Source of the DNA: Mycoplasmatota bacterium
Lineage (GTDB): Bacteria > Bacillota_I > Bacilli_A > Izemoplasmatales > Hujiaoplasmataceae
Direction of reading: 5' to 3'
DNA: 12,039 nt
NCBI GenBank assembly: GCA_023132365.1
Contig: JAGLYJ010000035.1
Coordinates: forward strand, 1 to 12,039
Below are positions 7,817 through 12,039 of the stretch, in pieces. Within the stretch, counting starts at the first letter, position 1, and each line of letters opens with the position of its first letter. The position numbers and the translations under genes are program-made. The notes beneath the pieces are model-generated. The model made no database searches and was not told the origin of the DNA. It saw only the letters and a list, made by a program, of their open reading frames with translations.

Positions 7817-8012
7817 TTTATCGCGGTACCACCTTTGTTCTAGTTAAAAAACTAGCACTCTATAACCTTTAACGCAGGAATACGGATTGACTTACATATC
7901 AGTCAATCACTCAAAGGTGATAATAACTTAGTAATATTTCTTGCTTTCACCAACCGCAAGCTCTCTTTCAAATATTAATTAAATTATGTTATCCTCATCA
8001 TAGATTTTATAC
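7784..8012 (-). promoter_or_regulatory. Isoleucine-specific T-box leader of ileS
   Basis: This leader senses uncharged tRNA-Ile and lets transcription continue into ileS. Elements seen on the minus strand are, in order: the distal Stem I arm with AGAGAG and CTTGC / GCAAG enclosing GGTTGGTGAAA; the specifier codon ATC (7919-7921) just before ACCTTTGAGTG; a GATTGAC / GTCAATC hairpin; a Stem III hairpin CTAGTT / AACTAG (7840-7855); the T-box core AAAGGTGGTACCGCG (7822-7836); and the attenuator. Within the core, TGGT (7828-7831) complements a tRNA acceptor end of A73-CCA, which fits tRNA-Ile. The leader fills almost the whole 297-base gap between yggT and ileS. Confidence 0.95.
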
Positions 8013-8018
8013 TCATAA

Positions 8019-8047
8019 ATTATACACAAAAAATACTTTTTTTGCAA
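8019..8047 (-). promoter_or_regulatory. Sigma-A-type promoter of ileS
   Basis: The minus strand reads TTGCAA (8042-8047), a 17-base spacer and TATAAT (8019-8024). Transcription would start near 8012, just ahead of T-box Stem I. It begins 21 bases after the yggT stop, and no terminator is visible between them, so transcripts from the upstream gene cluster may also enter the leader. Confidence 0.85.
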
Positions 8048-8067
8048 GCACTAATATACGTTTAAGC

Positions 8068-8346
8068 TTATATAAGTGAATTACCTATAAAATATACTAA
8101 AACTTGTAAAATAATAATACCAAACAAGGTTCCAAAATCCATATTACTAAAGATCAGTTTACCTTTAAAAAGGTTTAGGTATGGATCACAAATCATTCTT
8201 AAATATCCATAAAACTTTGAATTAACTAACGGTGTCCAGCTTAATAGAATAAATATGAATAATATATACACATATATTCTTAAAACTTGATATACACCAA
8301 ATAAAAAAGCTCCTAAGACATCGGTTGTCGATAAAAATTCTAACAA
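8068..8346 (-). CDS. yggT: YggT-family membrane protein (YlmG)
   Basis: This 92-residue protein belongs to the YggT/YlmG family of small integral membrane proteins found beside sepF in many bacteria; the molecular role is not settled, though links to division-site or membrane organisation have been proposed. Two membrane helices are visible (about 14-38 and 70-90). Between them is the family hallmark, ILLSWTP (33-39) followed by LRMICDPYLNLFKG (49-62), and FGIIILQVLVYF closes the protein. The start is a TTG at 8346: GGTG six bases upstream, inside and just after the sepF stop, supports it, and no ATG or GTG fits before the conserved region. It is 9 bases downstream of sepF. Confidence 0.9.
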   Translation of the reverse strand: MLEFLSTTDVLGAFLFGVYQVLRIYVYILFIFILLSWTPLVNSKFYGYLRMICDPYLNLFKGKLIFSNMDFGTLFGIIILQVLVYFIGNSLI

Positions 8347-8355
8347 TTAATTCAC

Positions 8356-8673
8356 CTATTTCTTTCTATAATCATTGATAAACTTTGTAAGAGTCGGACC
8401 TAAAATATCCGATTTTTGTGCCATTAAATAGATTTTGTCTTGAATCTTAACAATTTCACCATCACAGGCATATAATACGCCAGATAAAAACATTAAAACT
8501 TCATTAGCTTCTGAGATTAAACAATCAGTGAAATTTAAAACAATTGGAACTCTATGCATTAACTCTTCAGCGTATTCATAAATACCCTTTGAATCAGTAA
8601 CGCGATAGAACTTTAATTCTTCAAAATCTACATCGGTAGCTTCAATTTTTTGTTTTTTTGAAAATAACCCCAT
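8356..8673 (-). CDS. sepF: Cell division protein SepF
   Basis: This 105-residue protein matches SepF (YlmF), a cytoplasmic protein that bundles FtsZ filaments and, with an N-terminal membrane-binding helix, ties the Z ring to the membrane. The core is seen at about residues 41-85: RVPIVLNFTDC, then EVLMFLSGVLYACDGEIVKI and DKIYLM, which fits the family pattern PIVLNF...FLSG.YA..G.I.KI...I.L. The N-terminus MGLFSKKQK is short and positively charged, with a much reduced linker, so the protein is shorter than the roughly 150-residue Bacillus protein. The ATG at 8673 follows GAGG and is two bases after the yggS stop. The neighbours yggS and yggT are the usual ones for sepF. Confidence 0.92.
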   Translation of the reverse strand: MGLFSKKQKIEATDVDFEELKFYRVTDSKGIYEYAEELMHRVPIVLNFTDCLISEANEVLMFLSGVLYACDGEIVKIQDKIYLMAQKSDILGPTLTKFINDYRKK

Positions 8674-8675
8674 AT

Positions 8676-9317
8676 TTAATCCTCTTTTCCAAAAAGAATA
8701 GATCCTAATCTAAGATGTGTAGACCCTTCTTTAATAGCGATTTTATAGTCATTAGACATTCCCATTGAGAGAAAATCAATATTCAAACTTAATCTTTTAT
8801 TTAACTCTTCTTTTATTTCTCTTAATTTACCAAATTCATTACTTATTTCTGTTTCATCATCAGTAAGTTTTGCCATTCCCATTAAACCTACTATAAGTAT
8901 TTTATCATAACTTTCTAGTTTTTCACAAAAACTATACACATCATTCACATTAAGACCATATTTCGATTGCTCATCAGAAATATTTATTTCAATGAAACAC
9001 TTCAAAGGCAAGGTTCTATGTTTCTGAATTTCATCAGCTAAACTAATGCGATCTAATGAATGAAGATAATCTACTTTGTTAATAACTTTTTTTACTTTTT
9101 TAGATTGTAAATGTCCTATAAAGTGCCATACAATATTGTAATCATGTAAAACATTGTACTTCTCTAAAAAAGCATCAACTCGGTTTTCACCAATATTATT
9201 TATTCCAAGTTTAACCAAATCTTCGATTGCTGATGCATCAACATACTTAGTAGCGGCTATAATCGTTTGGTCATTTATTTCATCTTGAATATTCTTAATA
9301 TTTTGTTTGTTTACCAT
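8676..9317 (-). CDS. yggS: PLP homeostasis protein YggS/YlmE (PLPBP)
   Basis: This 213-residue protein is a YggS/PROSC-family pyridoxal-5'-phosphate-binding protein. It is a single TIM-barrel domain without known enzymatic activity that helps balance cellular PLP. The PLP-binding lysine is K24 in AATKYV. Other conserved blocks are GENRV (43-47), WHFIGHLQSKKVK (64-76), SLDR, NISDEQSKYG (112-121), GLMGMA (144-149), and the phosphate-binding C-terminal stretch FLSMGMSNDY plus GSTHLRLGS (182-206). The length is slightly under the usual 220-230. The ATG at 9317 has AGGAG eight bases upstream. It lies 11 bases after the small membrane protein gene and two bases before sepF, as in the Firmicute ylmE-ylmF order. 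Confidence 0.95.
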   Translation of the reverse strand: MVNKQNIKNIQDEINDQTIIAATKYVDASAIEDLVKLGINNIGENRVDAFLEKYNVLHDYNIVWHFIGHLQSKKVKKVINKVDYLHSLDRISLADEIQKHRTLPLKCFIEINISDEQSKYGLNVNDVYSFCEKLESYDKILIVGLMGMAKLTDDETEISNEFGKLREIKEELNKRLSLNIDFLSMGMSNDYKIAIKEGSTHLRLGSILFGKED

Positions 9318-9328
9318 ATAAAATGCTC

Positions 9329-9490
9329 CTAATTCTTCTTACGATTAATATAATAAAATGTTGAAGCGTAAATCATCATATATATAGCTAATAGAATATT
9401 TACAAAAGCATTATCTGAAATAAAGATAATAATTGTAAAAACAGCTATTAAATTGACAATAAAGAAAATTAAAGGTAATTTCCTATTCAC
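9329..9490 (-). CDS. Small two-helix membrane protein, unrecognised
   Basis: A 53-codon reading frame fills the gap between surE and yggS. It starts with GTG at 9490 and ends with TAG at 9329-9331. The GTG has a strong ribosome binding site, AAGGTGG, six bases upstream inside the end of surE, and overlaps surE by 8 bases. The predicted protein starts MNRKLPLIFFIVN, has two hydrophobic helices (about residues 6-23 and 28-46) separated by SDNAF, and ends in a positive tail, NRKKN. The charge pattern would place both ends in the cytoplasm. I do not recognise a family. Tight packing, the good start signal and the coherent hydrophobic pattern make it a likely real gene. Function unknown. Confidence 0.75.
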   Translation of the reverse strand: MNRKLPLIFFIVNLIAVFTIIIFISDNAFVNILLAIYMMIYASTFYYINRKKN

Positions 9491-10208
9491 TTCTAGCCAC
9501 CTTATTTCTTAATTCTCTTAAACCATAATCTGTTTGGCTTCCGAACTTCAATGGAGTAATAGAGATATATCCATTTCTTATGGCACACAAATCTGTACCT
9601 TCTTCTGGTTCGTAATTTAGTATATTTCTTTTTGCTAAATAATGATTGTCTTCTTTTTCATAATAATGTTCTAAAGGTCTATGACCTAAATCAGTAATTT
9701 TAATTCCTTTAGTTTTTTTAACTGAGTTCTTTGTAAAATTCACATTTAATAGATAGTTCTTTGATAATAAATCATTATTAAAGATGAAATTTAAAACATA
9801 ATCTAAATCTTTTTTAGCATTACCAAAATCTCTATAGTCAGATGAAAGAGCAATTGCTGGAATACCAACTTTTATGCCTTCCATAGCAGCTCCAATAGTT
9901 CCTGAATAAGCTGTATCAGATGAAAGATTAAATCCATTGTTAATTCCTGATATTATCACATCAGGTCTGATTCTTAATCCGTGAAGTGCAATTGTTACTG
10001 CATCTGCAGGAGTTCCAGCAACTGAAAACACATTTTCTTCGTGCTCAGTTACTTCAATCTTATTCCAGAATGCTCGTGACATACTAGAACCTGACATATG
10101 ATCTCTAGGTGCAACTAAGATAACTTCACCATACTTCTTTAATTCATCTAACAAAATTCTTATTCCTTTTGCTTTAAAGCCATCATCATTAGTAAGTAAA
10201 ATCTTCAT
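9483..10208 (-). CDS. surE: 5'/3'-nucleotidase SurE
   Basis: This 241-residue protein is SurE, a metal-dependent phosphatase that removes phosphate from nucleoside monophosphates (5' and 3'), and in some species from short polyphosphate. The metal site is visible: D8 and D9 in TNDDG, S39 in HMSGSS, and an asparagine of the SGINNG motif (87-92). YSGTIGAAMEG (101-111) follows as in the family. Length is typical. The ATG at 10208 overlaps the yhbY TAA by one base (TAATG), so translation is probably coupled. Its nucleotide-salvage activity is thematically close to deoC/deoD, though these lie in another transcript. Confidence 0.97.
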   Translation of the reverse strand: MKILLTNDDGFKAKGIRILLDELKKYGEVILVAPRDHMSGSSMSRAFWNKIEVTEHEENVFSVAGTPADAVTIALHGLRIRPDVIISGINNGFNLSSDTAYSGTIGAAMEGIKVGIPAIALSSDYRDFGNAKKDLDYVLNFIFNNDLLSKNYLLNVNFTKNSVKKTKGIKITDLGHRPLEHYYEKEDNHYLAKRNILNYEPEEGTDLCAIRNGYISITPLKFGSQTDYGLRELRNKVARSE

Positions 10209-10498
10209 TATAATATAATCCTATCCTTTAAATTTTTATTTTCTCTATAAAGCAAAATAACTCTACCAATTTTGCTGATAGGATAAATACTTAATTCATT
10301 TAATTCTTCCATAATTTCATCAATAGATTTAGGAGAAGATTTCAATACTGAAATTCTACCTACTTCATATTTTCTTAAATAATCAAATATATTGTCAATA
10401 ACATTATCTGTTAAGCCCTTTTGACCTATTTGAAACATAACCTTGTGTTTATTAGCTAAACTCTTAAGTTTGGCATTTTGTTTTCCTGTTAAATTCAT
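10208..10498 (-). CDS. yhbY: YhbY-family RNA-binding protein
   Basis: This 96-residue protein is a single CRS1/YhbY (CRM) domain, an RNA-binding fold associated with the large ribosomal subunit and its assembly. Diagnostic are LTGKQNAKLKSLANKH (3-18), the IGQKGLTDNV loop (24-33) with the conserved GxxG, and the helix-strand end ISKIGRVILLYRENKN (74-89). The ATG at 10498 has AGGAG about seven bases upstream, overlapping the mgtE stop region, and the gene follows mgtE by 11 bases. It overlaps surE by one base. In Bacillus the homologue (YqeI) sits in a different cluster, so the mgtE-yhbY-surE order here is a local arrangement. Confidence 0.93.
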   Translation of the reverse strand: MNLTGKQNAKLKSLANKHKVMFQIGQKGLTDNVIDNIFDYLRKYEVGRISVLKSSPKSIDEIMEELNELSIYPISKIGRVILLYRENKNLKDRIIL

Positions 10499-10509
10499 AT
10501 CTTTTCTCC

Positions 10510-11922
10510 TTAGATAAATAGTGGTAACAATATCGCTAAACTAACTGAATAATATATCGACAATGTTATTATATCAGAAACAGTAGTAATAAATGGTCCA
10601 GATGCAACTGCAGGATCAATTTTCATTGTATTCATTAGAAGCGGTATTAAAGCTCCTAAGATAGTTGCTACTGATAAAGCAATAAATATAGAAGCTGCAG
10701 TAACCAAAGCATAGATTAAATTTATATTATTTAATATATCGCCTCTAATAAATGTAGTCATGTTAATCATTACAAATATTAACACACCAATAATTAACCC
10801 TTGTAATACTCCTGTTTTTAATTCTCTAAATAAATGTGCTCTCATTTTTGGTCTATCAATTTCTTCGTTTTTAGTTAAATACCTTATCATAACCGCTAAA
10901 CTCTGAGTACCTGTATTACCAGCCATACCTAAAATTAATGGTAAATAAATCGCTAATTTTGAAGCTAACAATATAGCTCCACCTGAATTTGATAGTCTTT
11001 GTTCAAAGAAGCCGAGTATTACTGATGTTACCATCGATAACAACAGTAATATAGATAACCAAGGTAATCTAGCTTTAATAGAATTCCTTAGACTGCTTGA
11101 CTCTAAACTAATTTCACTATCTGAGATAGCTGCAAATTTAGTATAATCTTCTTCTTCAATTAATTCAACAATATCCATTAAATCATCATGAGTTATAATT
11201 CCAATAATTTTATCAGTTTCATCAACAATTGGAATAGATGACTCACTAGTGTCTTGCATTATAGCTGAAACTTCTTCATGATCATCTGTAGGAAATGCTT
11301 TTTCAAAACGAGTTTCCATAATATCTTTTATAAGTTCAGTTGCTCTAGCTACAATCAAATCCTTAAGTCTAAGATAACCTGTTAATTTACTGTTCTCTGT
11401 AATATAAATAATCGATATATAATCAACGCTATGAGCTTCCTTCGTTACATAAACCATTGCTTCTTTAACTGTTAAACTCTTATCAATAGTTAAGAAACTA
11501 TTGGACATAAAGGCTCCGATTTGATCTTCTTGATAAGCCATAATACGTTCAAACTCTTTACGCTTATCTGGATTAATTTTATTTAATAAATTTAATCCTT
11601 TTTTTCTAAGATATTTAAGTAAATCAACCGCTTCATCAATTTCCATATTCTCGATAATACGGACAATTTTAGATTCAGATAGATACTCAATTACATCTTC
11701 AGCTTCATCTGTTTCTAAATACTCAAATATCTCTGCGGAAAAATCAGCATTTATATGACTAAAAAAATCAGATAATTGATTAGGTTTTAATTCAATTACA
11801 ACTCGAGAAATATCAAATAAATGATATTCTTCTAGTAATTCTTCTAAGTTTTCTTTGTTGTTAAGAATTACTTCAGAAATCTCACTTTGATAATCTTTAA
11901 CTTCATCATATAAGTTTTCCAT
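10510..11922 (-). CDS. mgtE: Magnesium transporter MgtE
   Basis: This 470-residue protein is an MgtE-type Mg2+ channel. Its parts are visible in order: an N-terminal superhelical domain (about residues 14-130), two CBS domains that gate the channel by sensing cytoplasmic Mg2+ (about 136-200 and 204-260), a connecting helix, and five membrane helices (about 289 to the end). Pore-region motifs are GMAGNTGTQS (332-341) and DPAVASGPFITTVSD (436-450), whose final aspartate corresponds to the Mg2+ selectivity residue known in the family. I chose the ATG at 11922, preceded by GGGAGG; the TTG at 11940 would translate the ribosome binding site itself. A second mgtE lies directly upstream, 19 bases away, so the two are co-transcribed. 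Confidence 0.96.
   Translation of the reverse strand: MENLYDEVKDYQSEISEVILNNKENLEELLEEYHLFDISRVVIELKPNQLSDFFSHINADFSAEIFEYLETDEAEDVIEYLSESKIVRIIENMEIDEAVDLLKYLRKKGLNLLNKINPDKRKEFERIMAYQEDQIGAFMSNSFLTIDKSLTVKEAMVYVTKEAHSVDYISIIYITENSKLTGYLRLKDLIVARATELIKDIMETRFEKAFPTDDHEEVSAIMQDTSESSIPIVDETDKIIGIITHDDLMDIVELIEEEDYTKFAAISDSEISLESSSLRNSIKARLPWLSILLLLSMVTSVILGFFEQRLSNSGGAILLASKLAIYLPLILGMAGNTGTQSLAVMIRYLTKNEEIDRPKMRAHLFRELKTGVLQGLIIGVLIFVMINMTTFIRGDILNNINLIYALVTAASIFIALSVATILGALIPLLMNTMKIDPAVASGPFITTVSDIITLSIYYSVSLAILLPLFI
10586..10610. repeat. 25-base direct repeat shared by the two mgtE genes (copy 1)
   Basis: These 25 bases are identical to 12015-12039 and encode the ASGPFITT region of MgtE helix 5 in both genes. 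Immediately outside them the match becomes patchy. The second copy ends at the window edge, so the repeat may be longer. It reflects gene duplication or conservation of the pore sequence, not a mobile element. Confidence 0.8.
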
Positions 11923-11941
11923 GATTTTTCCTCCCTTCAAG

Positions 11942-12039
11942 TTATGTAAGAGTATTAATAAGTAATGTTGCTAGTCCAAAATAGATTAGCAGTGATAATA
12001 TATCGTTTATTGTGGTAATAAATGGTCCAGATGCAACTG
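11942..12039 (-). CDS. mgtE: Magnesium transporter MgtE, second copy, C-terminal end only
   Basis: The last 31 codons of another mgtE run in from the right edge and stop with TAA at 11942-11944. The residues VASGPFITTINDILSLLIYF match the fifth membrane helix of the complete neighbour (VASGPFITTVSDIITLSIYY) and are closer to the usual MgtE form, with TIND and LLIYF. The pore aspartate is kept. The last residues (ATLLINTLT) differ from the neighbour. The first 25 visible coding bases are identical to the matching place in the neighbour. Only the 3' end is seen, so whether the gene is intact is unknown. Confidence 0.88.
   Translation of the reverse strand, partial: VASGPFITTINDILSLLIYFGLATLLINTLT
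12015..12039. repeat. 25-base direct repeat shared by the two mgtE genes (copy 2)
   Basis: This is the second copy of the repeat at 10586-10610, in the partial upstream mgtE. It is cut by the window edge, so its true extent is not visible. Confidence 0.75.

Noticed and set aside
11923..11940. TTG start giving mgtE six extra residues
   Set aside because: Those codons are the ribosome binding site (AAGGGAGG) for the ATG at 11922, which is the far better start.
10586..12039. The 25-base mgtE repeats as insertion-sequence or attachment-site ends
   Set aside because: Both copies lie in frame in the same conserved MgtE helix; no transposase, inverted ends or integrase are present.
1..12039. CRISPR array, prophage, toxin-antitoxin or defence system
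   Set aside because: No spaced direct repeats, no phage or nuclease genes, and almost all the DNA is accounted for by conserved housekeeping genes.

Overview
The window is a compact, AT-rich stretch of a bacterial chromosome with every recognisable gene on the minus strand. Genes overlap or sit a few bases apart and most have clear Shine-Dalgarno sequences. The content (T-box-controlled ileS, sepF-yggT next to ileS, the YmfF/YmfH peptidase pair, YsxC-type GTPase) points to the Firmicutes/Mollicutes side of the bacteria. Tryptophan is encoded by TGG where I checked it, and TGA is a genuine stop (deoC ends in tandem TGA TGA), so the UGA=Trp code of mycoplasmas is not used. An Acholeplasma-, Izemoplasma- or Haloplasma-like organism, or another very AT-rich Firmicute, fits best; this is an inference from composition and gene content.

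Right part, in transcription order (12039 down to about 8068): the last 31 codons of a first mgtE, a complete second mgtE Mg2+ channel, yhbY (ribosome-associated RNA-binding protein), surE (nucleotidase), a 53-codon two-helix membrane protein that is easily missed, yggS (PLP homeostasis), sepF (FtsZ-ring partner) and yggT. Spacing is between overlap and 19 bases, so this looks like one long transcript. The yggS-sepF-yggT-ileS order is the old ylmE-ylmF-ylmG...ileS cluster of Firmicutes, but ylmH and divIVA are absent between yggT and ileS.

Middle (8047 to 5003): a near-consensus promoter, an isoleucine T-box leader with ATC specifier, the isoleucyl-tRNA synthetase gene ileS, and a strong intrinsic terminator.

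Left part (4988 to 1): a second promoter of the same design drives deoC, an unrecognised two-helix membrane protein, and deoD, giving a nucleoside-salvage operon closed by a hairpin. Then come two M16-family zinc-peptidase-like genes: a non-catalytic YmfF-like subunit and a YmfH-like subunit with HXXEH. They appear to split one active site between them. Finally an extended -10 promoter precedes the 5' part of the GTPase gene yihA/ysxC, which runs off the left edge.

This is mostly housekeeping DNA. I see no mobile element, CRISPR array, prophage or defence system. The best leads are the split M16 pair, the unannotated small membrane protein, the membrane protein inside the deo operon and the tandem mgtE genes.
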